A stretch of DNA of 64,000 nucleotides from Siphonodentalium dalli (GCA_032622095.1 CP136063.1:83615980-83679979), one strand, 5' to 3'; shown: positions 25,136-38,560, counted from the stretch's first letter. Numbers and translations: made by a program. The notes: generated by a model not told the origin, from the sequence alone.

Positions 25136-25489
25136 AATGAAAAGCAACAAAGATGGGTCGATTTTCTGAGGCTTGGCAACGCCGCTTGGTAAGTTTAGTG
25201 ATTTCAATAAATTTGTTTTTGCGGGTTAATTAATATCCATATTTAAAAATGGCTGTATGATTTCGACCGTCAAGTTAAATAGCTAATGCATTTTGTGCAA
25301 TACAGTGTAGCTTTTCTGTGATATGCAGGTATTTTAACTTTATACTGAGCTATGCATGCGTGTGATATTGAGGAGGTGGAATGTGGTGGTGTGTCAGGTT
25401 ACAACGAGCTGGTGATATAGGAACATAAATTCATGGTCCGTCAAATTATAATATCAAGTTTGAGTACATGGATAATAATTATTCATGAT

Positions 25490-25635
25490 CTTGCATTGTG
25501 TGTTTTATGCATACATATGCACATATACACACACATACACCCTCATGCATGCATACATATACATACATACATATACATACACACAATACCTACACATACA
25601 TACATATATACACACATATACACACACATACATAT

Positions 25636-25676
<41 letters not shown>

Positions 25677-25754
25677 CATATACATACATATACATACATA
25701 TATATACATATATATACATATACATATATATACATACAACACATACATACATAC

Positions 25755-25785
<31 letters not shown>

Positions 25786-25830
25786 CATACCCATACATAT
25801 ACATACCCACACACATATTTTTGTATATAT
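25490..25830. repeat. Compound microsatellite (ATAC/AT/AC)
   Basis: About 340 bp of mixed ACAT, AT and AC repeats, including an uninterrupted AT run near 25,640-25,670. Open frames on both strands here are products of the low complexity. Confidence 0.95.
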
Positions 25831-25969
25831 GTAAATTTCAAACCTTATTTCTTTGGTATGTTTTAGAACTTGGCTTACAACATCAACAAGAATATGTTTG
25901 AAATAAGATTGTTATTCATTAACTCAAATATTAATTATTTTAATTAAATTTGTGGGTACTTGTTGATAC

Positions 25970-28460
25970 CAGAATGAGTCATTGAATGAATGCATAGTAT
26001 TCTGACTAAATTTTGAATATATCAACAAACTTGGATTGGGACACTAAAGGGATGCACAATATCCGTGCTAACCAAATATAAACAGTGTTGTGGATAATTA
26101 AAGGTATATAAGGTATTCACCGACTAATTAGTCCGGATATTTCGGTGGTATTGGTGTTACTGTCTTCCAGATCTCAGTTTTGGGTTTACTCAATTCTATA
26201 ATAAACATTTATGCATAAAAATCTTAGCATGGGCATTTGAGTCATTGAAGGGTTTTGGAATATTTCGACAAGGTTAGTCTGGCAAAATACGACCTTATTT
26301 CTATGCGGAGTTTCAGAATTTAGTTAACAACGATAACATGGTTGGGTCAGACTTAATATTTATTAATTCCAATCCATTATTGGAATTTAAATTTATGGTT
26401 ATTGATTGATACATAATACTGTTATGAATGCATTAATGCATCACAGCCACAGAATGAGTCTTTGAATGAATGCATAGTGTCTTGCATCTGACTAAATTTT
26501 GAATATATCAACAATCTTGAATTGGGTCATTAAAGGGATGCACAATATCCGTGCTAACCAAATATAAACAGTGTTTTGGGTAATTAAAGGTATATAAGGT
26601 ATTCACCAACTAATTAGTCTAATTTTGAAAATATCAGTCTTGTATTGAGTCATTTATGGGGTATGGAATATTTCGACAAGAATTAGTTTAGCAAATTTCG
26701 ACCTTATTTCTATGAGGGGTTTCAGAGTTCAGTTAACAATGGCAACATGTTTGAGTCAGACTTAATATTTATTAACTCATTATTGGAATTTAAATTTGTG
26801 GTTACTGATTAATACATCATAAACACAGAAAGGGCCATTGAATGAATGCATAGTGTCTTGCTTCTGACTAAATTTTGAATATATCTCCGAACTTGGATTG
26901 CGTCATCATTAAGGGGATGCACAATATCAGTGCTAACCAAATATAACAAATTTGTGGGTAATTAAAGGTATATAAGGTATTCACCGACTAATTTGTCTGA
27001 CAATTTCAGCGGTATCGGTGTTATTGTCTTCCAGACCACTGTTTTGGATTTAGTAGGTTTACTCAGTTCTGGAATAAACATTATTGCATCACAATCATAG
27101 CATGGGCCAGTGGAGGTTTTCATAGTGTTACTCATATGACTATATTCTAGATATGTCAACAAACATGTTAAGAAATCATTAAGTGGATGCACAATATCAT
27201 TGTATACATTGTTATTTGATAAATTCACCACAAACAATGTTGTGGGTTATTTAACGGCACATATTATCTGAATTTTGAATATATCATAGTTGTGCGTTGA
27301 GTCATTAAAGGGATTTGGAATATTTCGACGATATTAGACTGACAAATTTCAATCTTCTTTCTATGCGGGATTCATAAATTCCATTAACAACGTCGACATG
27401 TTTGAGTCAGACTTAATATTTATTAACCCAAATATCCATTACTGGAATTTAAATTTGTGGTTACTGATTGCTACATAAATCAGTTATGGATGCATCACAA
27501 CCACAGAATCAGCCAATTGAATGAATGTATAGTGACATGCATCTTGAGTCTCTTGACTATAATTTTGAATATATCTACAAACTAGAGTTGAGTCCTTTAA
27601 GGGATGCAAAATATTAATGCTTATCAATATGCACGGCACTCTATGTGTTAAAGGCATATGATGGTATACACCGAAAAAATAGTAGAAATTTCTACTGTAT
27701 TCATGTTAAATGTCATCCGGACCTAAGTTTACAGTTTAGACAGTTCTGTACACATTAATATATCACGATCATAGCATGGGCCAATTGAGGTATGCACTGT
27801 GTCATTAATCTGACAATATTTTGAATATGTCAACAAACATATATAAAGACATTAAAGGCACTCAATCCGAACAGCGGGTCCCCATCTCAACAGATTCCAA
27901 CAACAACAATCCGATCAGAGGGTTATATATTACCATCTCCCCGGCTTCGGGGGCAAAAAAACACCCAACTCGAGTCGAGGAACCCATCAAACAAAGCTCA
28001 GAGTTATTAGATATTGATTTCTGAAATCCGTTATTTACTCGAGATGTGTACTAATATTTGCTTCAACTGCCGTAATCTGCTCGGGATGTGTACACCAAAA
28101 TCTATTCGAACAGACAAGGATGGATAACTCTAGAATCAAGTGGTGATAATAACGCAATTTTGACTGAATTCTTTGCCAGAAAGTATTCCCGATAATGAAA
28201 AATAACAGATTTCCAAAATCGACATCCAACAAATCCGAGCCCTGATGGGTGACCTCCCCGACCCGAATCAAACATTTCCGACCCCCGAAGCCATCGAAAT
28301 AGTAATTGAGAGGAGTTTTATCGGATCGAGTACCTTTAAATGGATGCACAATAAATGTATACACTGGAATTTTATAAAATGCACCACAAATATATTATCT
28401 GAATTTTGAATATATCATAATCCTGTATTGATTCAATTTTACACTGAGATTTTATAGATG
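25970..28460. repeat. Degenerate long tandem repeats (about 370-680 bp units)
   Basis: A block with GAATGAATGCATAGT, GGGATGCACAATAT, GTGCTAACCAAATATAA and AAAGGTATATAAGGTATTCA recurs from about 25,972, 26,454, 26,826 and 27,504. A second recurring segment has ATTTCGACAA and CAGACTTAATATTTATTAA. Copies differ by substitutions and small indels. No coding content. Confidence 0.75.
27856..28335. mobile_element. TTAA-type MITE, copy 2 (intact ends)
   Basis: 480 bp bounded by AGGCACTCAATCCG and the near-inverse CGGATCGAGTACCT, with TTAA directly outside each end (27,852-27,855 and 28,336-28,339). It sits inside one unit of the surrounding tandem repeat. The other units show the uninterrupted site GTCATTAAAGGGATGCACAA, for example near 26,524. 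Related to 5941-6358. Confidence 0.85.
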
Positions 28461-28500
28461 CATCATAAGAATATCTTGGGGTTATTTGACGTCATATATT

Positions 28501-31500
28501 ATCCCCTACGTATGACCGGTGGATAATATGAACCTCAACCGCGTATGACCGGCGGATAATATGTTCATATCAGAACCTCCCCCACGTATGACCGGATGAT
28601 AATATGAGAACCTCCCTCGTGTATGACCGGCGGATAATATGAACCTCCACCGTGTATGACCGGCGGATAATATGTTCATATGAGAACCTCCCCTACGTAT
28701 GACCGGAGGATAATATGAGAACCTCCCTCGCGTATGACCGGTGGATAACATGAGAACCTCCCTCGCGTATGACCGGCGGATAATATGTTCATATGAGAAC
28801 CTCCCCAACGTATGACCGGAGGATAATATGAGAACCTCCCTCGCGTATGACCGGTGGATAATATGAACCTCCACCGTGTATGACCGGCGGATAATATGTT
28901 CATATGAGAACTTCCCCTACGTATGACCGGATGATAATATGAGAACCTCCCTCGCGTATGACCGGTGGATAACATGAGAACCTCCCTCGCGTATGACCGG
29001 CGGATAATATGTTCTTATTAGAACCTCCCCAACGTATGACCGGAGGATAATATGAGAACCTCCCTCGCGTATGACCGGTGGATAATATGAACCTCCACCG
29101 TGTATGACCGGCGGATAATATATTCATATCAGAACCTCCCCAACATATGACTGGAGGATAATATGAGAACCTCCCTCACGTATGACCGGTGGATAATATG
29201 AGAACCTCCCTCGCATATGACCAGTGGATAATATGAACCTCCACCGGGTATGACCGGCGGATAATATGTTCATATCAGAACCTCCCCCACGTATGACCGG
29301 AGGATAATATGAGAACCTCCCTCGCGTATGACCGGCGGATAATATGAACATCCACCACGTATGACCGGCGGATAATATGTTCATATGAGAACCTCCCCTA
29401 CGTATGACCGGAGGATATGAGAAACTCCCTCGCGTATGACCGGTGGATAATGAGAACCTCCCTCGCGTATGACCGGCGGATAATATGTTCATATCAGAAC
29501 CTCCCCCACGTATGACCAGAGGATAATATGAGAACCTCCATCGCATATGAACGGCGGATAATATGTTCATATGAGAACCTCCACCGCGTATGACAGGCGG
29601 ATAAAATTTTCATATGAGAACCTCCCCTACGTATGACCGGTGGATAATATGAACCTCAACCGCGTATGACCGGCGGATAATATGTTCATATCAGAACCTC
29701 CCCCACGTATGACCGGATGATAATATGAGAACCTCCCTCGTGTATGACCGGCGGATAATATGAACCTCCACCGTGTATGACCGGCGGATAATATGTTCAT
29801 ATGAGAACCTCCCCTACGTATGACCGGAGGATAATATGAGAACCTCCCTCGCGTATGACCGGTGGATAACATGAGAACCTCCCTCGCGTATGACCGGCGG
29901 ATAATATGTTCATATGAGAACCTCCCCAACGTATGACCGGAGGATAATATGAGAACCTCCCTCGCGTATGACCGGTGGATAATATGAACCTCCACCGTGT
30001 ATGACCGGCGGATAATATGTTCATATGAGAACCTCCCCTACGTATGACCGGATGATAACATGAGAACCTCCCTCGCGTATGACCGGTGGATAACATGAGA
30101 ACCTCCCTCGCGTATGACCGGCGGATAATATGTTCATATGAGAACCTCCCCAACGTATGACCGGAGGATAATATGAGAACCTCCCTCGCGTATGACCGGT
30201 GGATAATATGAACCTCAACCGCGTATGACCGGCGGATAATATGTTCATATCAGAACCTCCCCCACGTATGACCGGATGATAATATGAGAACCTTCCTCGT
30301 GTATGACCGGCGGATAATATGAACCTCCACCGTGTATGACCGGCGGATAATATGTTCATATGAGAACCTCCCCTACGTATGACCGGAGGATAATATGAGA
30401 ACCTCCCTCACGTATGACCGGTGGATAATATGAGAACCTTCCTCGTGTATGACCGGCGGATAATATGAACCTCCACCGGGTATGACCGGCGGATAATATG
30501 TTCATATGAGAACCTCCCCTACGTATGACCGGATGATAATATGAGAACCTCCCTCGCGTATGACCGGCGGATAATATGAACATCCACCACGTATGACCGG
30601 CGGATAATATGTTCATATGAGAACCTCCCCTACGTATGACCGGAGGATATGAGAAACTCCCTCGCGTATGACCGGTGGATAATGAGAACCTCCCTCGCGT
30701 ATGACCGGCGGATAATATGTTCATATCAGAACCTCCCCCACGTATGACCAGAGGATAATATGAGAACCTCCATCGCATATGAACGGCGGATAATATGTTC
30801 ATATGAGAACCTCCACCGCGTATGACAGGCGGATAAAATTTTCATATGAGAACCTCCCCTACGTATGACCGGTGGATAATATGAACCTCAACCGCGTATG
30901 ACCGGCGGATAATATGTTCATATCAGAACCTCCCCCACGTATGACCGGATGATAATATGAGAACCTCCCTCGTGTATGACCGGCGGATAATATGAACCTC
31001 CACCGTGTATGACCGGCGGATAATATGTTCATATGAGAACCTCCCCTACGTATGACCGGAGGATAATATGAGAACCTCCCTCGCGTATGACCGGTGGATA
31101 ACATGAGAACCTCCCTCGCGTATGACCGGCGGATAATATGAACATCCACCACGTATGACCGGCGGATAATATGTTCATATGAGAACCTCCCCTACGTATG
31201 ACCGGAGGATATGAGAAACTCCCTCGCGTATGACCGGTGGATAATGAGAACCTCCCTCGCGTATGACCGGCGGATAATATGTTCATATGAGAACCTCCAC
31301 CGCGTATGACAGGCGGATAAAATTTTCATATGAGAACCTCCCCTACGTATGACCGGTGGATAATATGAACCTCAACCGCGTATGACCGGCGGATAATATG
31401 TTCATATCAGAACCTCCCCCACGTATGACCGGATGATAATATGAGAACCTCCCTCGTGTATGACCGGCGGATAATATGAACCTCCACCGTGTATGACCGG

Positions 31501-34215
31501 CGGATAATATGTTCATATGAGAACCTCCCCTACGTATGACCGGAGGATAATATGAGAACCTCCCTCGCGTATGACCGGTGGATAACATGAGAACCTCCCT
31601 CGCGTATGACCGGCGGATAATATGAACATCCACCACGTATGACCGGCGGATAATATGTTCATATGAGAACCTCCCCTACGTATGACCGGAGGATATGAGA
31701 AACTCCCTCGCGTATGACCGGTGGATAATGAGAACCTCCCTCGCGTATGACCGGCGGATAATATGTTCATATCAGAACCTCCCCCACGTATGACCAGAGG
31801 ATAATATGAGAACCTCCATCGCATATGAACGGCGGATAATATGTTCATATGAGAACCTCCACCGCGTATGACAGGCGGATAAAATTTTCATATGAGAACC
31901 TCCCCTACGTATGACCGGTGGATAATATGAACCTCAACCGCGTATGACCGGCGGATAATATGTTCATATCAGAATCTCCCCCACGTATGACCGGATGATA
32001 ATATGAGAACCTCCCTCGTGTATGACCGGCGGATAATATGAACCTCCACCGTGTATGACCGGCGGATAATATGTTCATATGAGAACCTCCCCTACGTATG
32101 ACCGGAGGATAATATGAGAACCTCCCTCGCGTATGACCGGTGGATAACATGAGAACCTCCCTCGCGTATGACCGGCGGATAATATGTTCATATGAGAACC
32201 TCCCCAACGTATGACCGGAGGATAATATGAGAACCTCCCTCACGTATGACCGGTGGATAATATGAACCTCCACCGTGTATGACCGGCGGATAATATGTTC
32301 ATATCAGAACCTCCCCAACATATGACCGGAGGATAATATGAGAACCTCCCTCACGTATGACCGGTGGATAATATGAGAACCTCCCTCGCATATGACCAGC
32401 GGATAATATGTTCATATGAGAACCTCCACCGGGGAGGACCGGCGGATAATATGTTCATATGAGAACCTCACCTATGTATGACCGGTGGATAATATGAACC
32501 TCCACCGGGTATGACCGGCGGATAATATGTTCATATCAGAACCTCCCCCACGTATGACCGGAGGATAATATAAGAACCTCCCTCGCGTATGACCTGCGGA
32601 TAATATGAACATCCACCACGTATGACCGGCGGATAATATGTTCATATGAGAACCTCCCCTACGTATGACCGGAGGATATGAGAACCTCCCTCGCGTATGA
32701 CCGGTGGATAATATGAGAACCTCCCTCGCGTATGACCGGCGGATAATATGTTCATATGAGAACCTCCCCAACGTATGACCGGAGGATAATATGAGAACCT
32801 CCACCGCGTATGACCGGCGGATAATATGATCATATGAGAACCTCCCCAACGTATGACCGGAGGATAATATGAGAACCTCCCTCGCGTATGACCGGCGGAT
32901 AATATGAACATCCACCACGTATGACCGGCGGATAATATGTTCATATGAGAACCTCCCCAACGTATGACCGGAGGTTAATATGAGAACCTCCCTCACGCAT
33001 GACCGGTGGATAATATGAGAACCTCCCTCGCATATGACCGGCGGATATGTTCATATGAGAACCTCCACCGCGTATGACCGGCGGATAATATTTTCATATG
33101 AGAACCTCCCCTACGTGTGACCGGTGGATAATATGAACCTCCGCGTATGACCGGCGGATAATATGTTCATATCAGAACCTCCCCCACGTATGACCGGATG
33201 ATAATATGAGAACCTCCCTCGTGTATGACCGGCGGATAATATGAACCTCCACCGCGTATGACCGGTGGATAGTATGTTCATATGAGAACCTCCCCTACAT
33301 ATGACCGGAGGATAATATGAGAACCTCCCTCGCGTATGACCGGTGGATAACATGAGAACCTCCCTCGCGTATGACCGGCGGATAATATGTTCATATCAGA
33401 ACCTCCCCAACGTATGACCGGAGGATAATATGAGAACCTCCCTCGCGTATGACCGGTGGATAATATGAACCTCCACCGCGTATGACCGGTGGATAATATG
33501 TTCATACCAGAACCTCCCCAACGTATGACCGGAGGATAATATGAGAACCTCCCTCACGTATGCCTGGTGGATAATATGGAACCTCGCTCGCATATGACCG
33601 GCCGATAATATGTTCATATGAGAACCTCCACCGTGTATGACCGGCGGATAATATGTTCATATGAGAACCTCACCTATGTATGACCGGTGGATAATATGAA
33701 CCCCCACCGCATATGACTGGCGGATAATATGTTCATATCAGAACCTCCCCCACGTATGACCGGAGGATAATATGAGAACCTCCCTCGCGTATGACCGGCG
33801 GATAATATGAACATCCACCACGTATGACCGGCGGATAATATGTTTATATGAGAACCTCCCCAACGTATGACCGGAGGATAATATGAGAACCTCCCTCACG
33901 TATGACCGGTGGATAATATGAGAACCTCCCTCGCATATGACCGGCGGATAATATGTTCATATGAGAACCTCCACCGCGTATGACCGGCGGATAATATGTT
34001 CATATGAGAACCTCCCCTACGTATGACCGGTCGATAATATGAACCTCCACCGCGTATGACCGGCGGATAATATGTTCATATGAGAACCTCCCCTACGTAT
34101 GACCGGAGGATATGAGAACCTCCCTCGCGTATGACCGGTGGATAATATGAGAACCTCCCCCGCGTATGACTGGAAGATAATATGAGAACCTCCACCGCAT
34201 ATGAATGGCGGACAC
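28501..34215 (-). repeat. Minisatellite array, right block
   Basis: Same 35-bp family as 15.43-19.70 kb, all in GAACCTCC...GGATAATATGA orientation, about 5.7 kb. Higher-order blocks recur at 28,506, 29,627, 30,859, 31,343 and 31,905 (steps of 1121, 1232, 484 and 562 bp). The 484-bp pair at 30,859-31,827 is almost identical, showing recent local duplication. The array begins abruptly at 28,501 inside the degenerate repeat region and ends in the right inverted arm. Confidence 0.92.
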
Positions 34216-35163
34216 ATAAGTTTTTAAGTCTATAAACACTATTTGATTTGAATATTCTTTTGAATAGTCTTACCATTGACATATTCATTCATTCAAACCA
34301 GTTGATCTATTTTGTATCTTGGCTTTTAGTCACCGGGCTCCGGCATCTGGGCTTTTAGTCCCAACTGAAATAAAAATAAGTGCGAATATCTTGGAGCGAA
34401 TTTCTGCAACAATTTCACCGCCTGGTGGACCCATTTAAAACAAAATACATTCCCTGTGTCTAATCCTACATTTTTATATACCATACGCCCCATTATATTG
34501 AATATACCAGCTGAAATCGATCCTGTAATTGTAAACATCGAGTCTATTTTTATCGGCGCGTGTTTGCGTGTTCGCCATTACAATATTCGCACTAAAACAG
34601 CCATATTGTAGCTAAAAACGAATGCACAGTATTCCACTGCGTTATTTGACACCCAAAACTTGTTGTTTGCTAGCGTATTCATCGAGAAATCTAAATTCTA
34701 AACATTAATGTCGAACGCACTTTTTCGTGTTTGTGGCATTTTATGTTAAGTCAGTTGTCGACCGAATAATGTAACTTCCGGTATCCGGTCAGTGGCGGGG
34801 TTAATATGTGTGGATAGGGCGAATGTGGACCTTTCGTGAGACACCAAAAGGAGCCCTCTACGTGCTCTATTCCTCGAGATATCGGCCGTCCCGCAGATTG
34901 TCATTCTATCCCAAATTCCACCCCATGTTAGGTCAGTTGTCGATCAAATAATGCAACTTCTGGTTTCCGGTCAGTGGCGATGTTAATATGTGTGGATAGG
35001 GCGAATGTGGGCCTTTCGTTTGACACTAAAATGAGCCCCCCCCCTACGCCTTGTATTCATCGAGATATCGGCCGTCTCACGCAATTTGAAATTCTGTCCC
35101 GCAGATTGTCGTTTTGTCCCATATCCCATCCCATCCCGCAGATTGTCATGTCCCACAGTTTAT
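34216..35163. repeat. Right inverted arm (about 0.95 kb)
   Basis: Inverse of 14,459-15,430, including the GGTCGACAACTGAC and CCGCAGATTGTCATTCTATC segments and the tandem duplication, though here the second unit is shortened. It joins the satellite at a position equivalent to that in the left arm. Confidence 0.85.
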
Positions 35164-35282
35164 CACAAAATTTTACGTTTTAGAATTGATTTAAAACTTC
35201 ATATTTTAGCCGTTTTGACCAAAACCCTCATGAACGCTTTATGCCATTTTAAGAAATTATTTAGATTCGTCTTGAATTAAAT

Positions 35283-35375
35283 GCGACGTTTGTTTCAACA
35301 GACGAATTATGAAATAAACTCGAGTTTAATTCGAATTGAATTCGAGTCGTCGGTAGTGCGACGTTTGTTCCAAGT
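35283..35375. repeat. Right terminal end-motif pair
   Basis: Two direct copies of GCGACGTTTGTTTCAA / GCGACGTTTGTTCCAA (about 35,283 and 35,359). The outermost forms the right end of the 24.8-kb unit. Confidence 0.7.
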
Positions 35376-35812
35376 GTAACAATCAGGCAAGAACGTAACC
35401 ATCACAATACCGGCGATAGAACGACTTTCGATGTAACAGTTCCTACACAGTGAATAATACTGAGTTGTCTGAAAGACCAGTCATGTAATAGCTTTTCTAT
35501 TTTCTGAGTTTTGTCAACAAAGTTCTGTTCAATGTAGTTATCATTGAAATGACTAAATATTATGCCCAGAATCGTCACAGAGTTATACTGATTCCACAAA
35601 ATATGTTATTCTGTTTGTAGTTCCTTCCGACAGCCGCGTTTCGATTCAATAAACAACACTTGCGTTTTGCCAAAGTTAACTTTCAGTACAAATATTTTTT
35701 TACACAATTGTTTATTAATCTGAGTGCTATTTTTAATGACTCTGGGTCATCTTCAAGGAAGAGGAACACATCATCTGCGTATTGTGAAACAGTACTTTCA
35801 GTACTATGTTTA
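35376..35812 (-). pseudogene. Reverse-transcriptase fragment of an old LINE
   Basis: On the minus strand, about 35,660-35,800 reads SQYADDVFLFLEDDPESLK, the catalytic YADD box of non-LTR reverse transcriptases with the usual hydrophobic follow-up. After a stop and a frame change, 35,402-35,599 reads LGIIFSHFND, then KIEKLLHDWSFRQLS, which matches the thumb region after the polymerase domain in L1/Tx1-type elements. The fragment continues into repeat family Z, cut at 35,376 by the 24.8-kb insertion. Clearly non-functional. Confidence 0.7.
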
Positions 35813-36785
35813 AAGTGATGTGAAACACTCCGGTTGGGTGATCAAGTAGAAGTAGTTATTTTTAGAATATTAATCCAACTTTACAACACACACCGCCAGT
35901 CTTATATATTTATTAAATGCGATGAGTATCGATAGCAAAATCATTTGCGTTAGTTTATCGGCGATTGTTGCGTCCCGAATCGAGATGTAAATATTTACAT
36001 TTGAGCGTAGTTCGGACGATGTTTTCTTTGGAGTGGTACGGTCAATTTGCTTCAGGTTTTCGGCTATATAGTAGAATGCTACATTCTCCCAGTTGGCATG
36101 GTGCCTGAATACTAACTTACCAATTTCACGTACCCGAACAAGTCCATAATATGTCTTTAATAAACACGATATCAGTTGGCGTGAAATAAATAGACATGTT
36201 CCACTCAATACTGACCCAAATGAATTTTTTGTTTTGTTTAAGTGGGTGGTTTGGGGGAGGGGGCTAACCCCGGGATTGTCGGAAGGACCGATTGGTCCTC
36301 CCCTTAACCCCTCAACCCCTTAAACCAAATAATAAGTCTCGAAAAAGTGTTTTATAGCATAATATATATCAGGGTAGACTACTCTATCTAAATACGCACA
36401 TTTTGGCCTTTAACATAGGGGTGATTAATTACATGCATATCTACATTTTACACATATCATATTATCGATTCCACTTTAAATTGTGAAAATGCAAAATCGA
36501 ACAATCACATTGGCGGACACCATGGGTTTTATGCAATTAATTCTTACTATCGCTCTAAATCATCTAAGGTTTACCATTCAAGTGAGTTAGAAGTTTGAAT
36601 CAAATTTTAGTGGCTAATTATTAAAGTTCAATTGGCTGAATTTCCATTGAAATATACAAAACAAGTACTGTTACAATTGAGGGTAAAATATTGGCAAAAT
36701 TTGACAAAAAATCAGCTCAAATAAGGGTGAAACAGCCTTTTTCTGAATCGTGGACGTGTGTCAGACATAATTTCAGATTGCAAGT
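35813..36785. other. Intergenic, nothing recognised
   Basis: AT-rich. One short G-rich segment near 36,245-36,300 pairs weakly with itself. No gene. Confidence 0.4.
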
Positions 36786-36789
36786 TGCA

Positions 36790-37030
36790 ACCAATTATTG
36801 TTTCTGCAAAACATGCCTATATTGTTTTTTTTTTATATAAAATAAAATGGTCAAAAATCAATGTGAAAATAAACAAAAGTGGAGTAGACCTGAAGTTTTG
36901 CTATGGCTGACTCAGGCTGAGGCCCAAACGTGACTGCTGAATCTCAAACACATGCTGAATACCAGTTAACTGAGAGGTGTGAATCCTGCGTACCAGTTAA
37001 CTGAGAGGTGTGAATCCTGCGTACCAGTTA
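36790..37030. repeat. Dispersed repeat family X, copy 2
   Basis: Relative of 8420-8625, with an extra 31-bp tandem duplication at its right edge (AACTGAGAGGTGTGAATCC twice, about 36,968-37,030). Confidence 0.75.
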
Positions 37031-38395
37031 AGAAACCACGAAATACATACTTAGTAATTTCAAACGGAAATCATAGTTTTCACACATTTGCTGAAGTATC
37101 CATAACTTCAACATTTCAAGAGGTATTAGACTGAAATACATCAAAATATGTCATTTAAGTTAGAAAATAATAAAAATTGTGTACTGTTGTTGTTGAATCA
37201 TGAATACAGGTTAAATTGGGTATGCGATTCCATAGCACCAGTTAACAGAGGTTAGTTCCGCCTGAAAAAGCCTGAATCCAACATACCAAAACGAGTATGG
37301 GGGGGGGGGGGGGTAAACTGTAAAGACGCCACAAGTCATATTAACTCACAACTTATGAATATCAGTGAAACGTTTCTGGAATGTCCCATTTAAGATAATC
37401 CTTGCCAATTCATGCAAACGATACATGCTTCTTCCATAATTCCATAACATAACATTGAAAATCTGACTCGAAAATTACATCTACGTATGATCATTTACAT
37501 ACCGGGTATATGCTTTTCTAATGTCCCGTATTACGGTTTATCAACAAATCATTCCAAAGATAAACACTTATCTGAGAACCCCACGTAAAGTAACAAGCGT
37601 GCACAAATTACGTTTAAATATGATCATAGATTATATTTTATATCGATATCTTCTTATAAAATGCGATAATCAATTTGGGACATATTTTCGTTACTATTTT
37701 TATAACAGACCGTCATGAAACTTTCAGGAGACCTCAGATAGAGATAGAGTTATCCCACTTGGTACGCTCCGAACGTTTCCACGAGCCGAAAAATGTCCCA
37801 TAGTTATTGTATGTATTATACCAGAACATTCGAAATAAAATGAATAATAATTGATAGAAGCGTCTTCGATTCATGTTTATTATTTAATACCCACGAAACC
37901 AGACGAAACTATATAAAACTTGTTTTAAGAGGAGATAGACCACCTCTAAGTGATAATCCAGGCACGTTATTCCATAATTTAAAAATATATACAAGTACTC
38001 TGCGTGCACTGCGTCTCCCCATCAAATGTGGGTTTCCGCTTAAGTTTATTGATTTTATGAGGGTAATGTAATTTAAAAAGAAAGAAGTTGACAAAATCTG
38101 TTGAAGGTGAACATTATTTCCATCATGCTGCTTCATAAGTATAATAACGATAATTCTAACATGAGATGCAGTTTTCATTCCAAGGGCCAAAACTCTGCAA
38201 AAATGAACGGACAAACTCGTTCCATGTGCATATCATTTCCTCGTGCTAGTTCATGAGCACAGTAAAGATCACTCAAATTCGGCCCAGTATTCCAGCGAAC
38301 TCCGAACCAAAGACTAGACTCACGGACGGATGGACGAACGAACGACATACGGAATCAATTTTCTATCGCCCCGACCAGTGTCGTTTGCGGGGAAT
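37031..38395. other. Intergenic, nothing coding recognised
   Basis: A poly-G run of about 16 bases lies near 37,298. Minus-strand frame 37,909-38,214 carries an LWNNVP motif faintly like a LINE C-terminus but is too weak to call. Confidence 0.35.
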
Positions 38396-38399
38396 AAAA

Positions 38400-38560
38400 C
38401 TATAATCGAATATGATTTACACATTTCTTTGGTGGCACATGAGCTGGAATGTTGACAGTCACTATACTTTCCGAAGTGAAGACACACAAGCGGTGCATAT
38501 AGTTTGAACCAGTAATGTCTCCTGGAGTGAACACACCTATAGTAGATGATTGAGGTTGAA
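38400..38560 (-). other. Possible further exon of the IgGFc-type gene
   Basis: Downstream of the host gene on the same strand, a pyrimidine-rich stretch ending TCTACTATAG (near 38,533) could be a splice acceptor. It is followed by two competing open frames, one Cys-rich and one reading VFTPGDITGSNYMH. I cannot decide which is used, if either. Phase after a donor at 38,696 would favour the Cys-rich frame. Confidence 0.25.

Larger units (their letters stand above)
10619..35375. mobile_element. Putative 24.8-kb inverted-repeat composite element
   Basis: The left end reads CTTGGAACAAACGTCGCACT and the right end is its exact inverse. The match extends to 28 consecutive identical bases and about 43 with few mismatches. 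GTAAC lies immediately outside both ends (10,614-10,618 and 35,376-35,380). Joining the outer flanks recreates the continuous sequence of repeat family Z, whose unsplit copy at about 9576 has a single GTAAC. That is what one insertion with a 5-bp target duplication would leave. Inside, from both ends inward, are extra copies of the end motif, ~0.95-kb inverted arms and minisatellite arrays, then a centre with a LINE and other repeats. No transposase of its own was found. It could instead be two neighbouring MITEs that moved together. Confidence 0.6.

Noticed and set aside
25433-25901. Overlapping Tyr/Ile/His-rich frames on both strands
   Set aside because: Produced by the ATAC/AT microsatellite.
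15430-34215. CRISPR-like arrays
   Set aside because: Units of 35 bp recur without unique spacers, switch orientation and form higher-order blocks. This is eukaryotic satellite DNA.
37909-38214. LINE C-terminus (LWNNVP motif)
   Set aside because: Only one short motif fits; no RT or tail nearby in frame.
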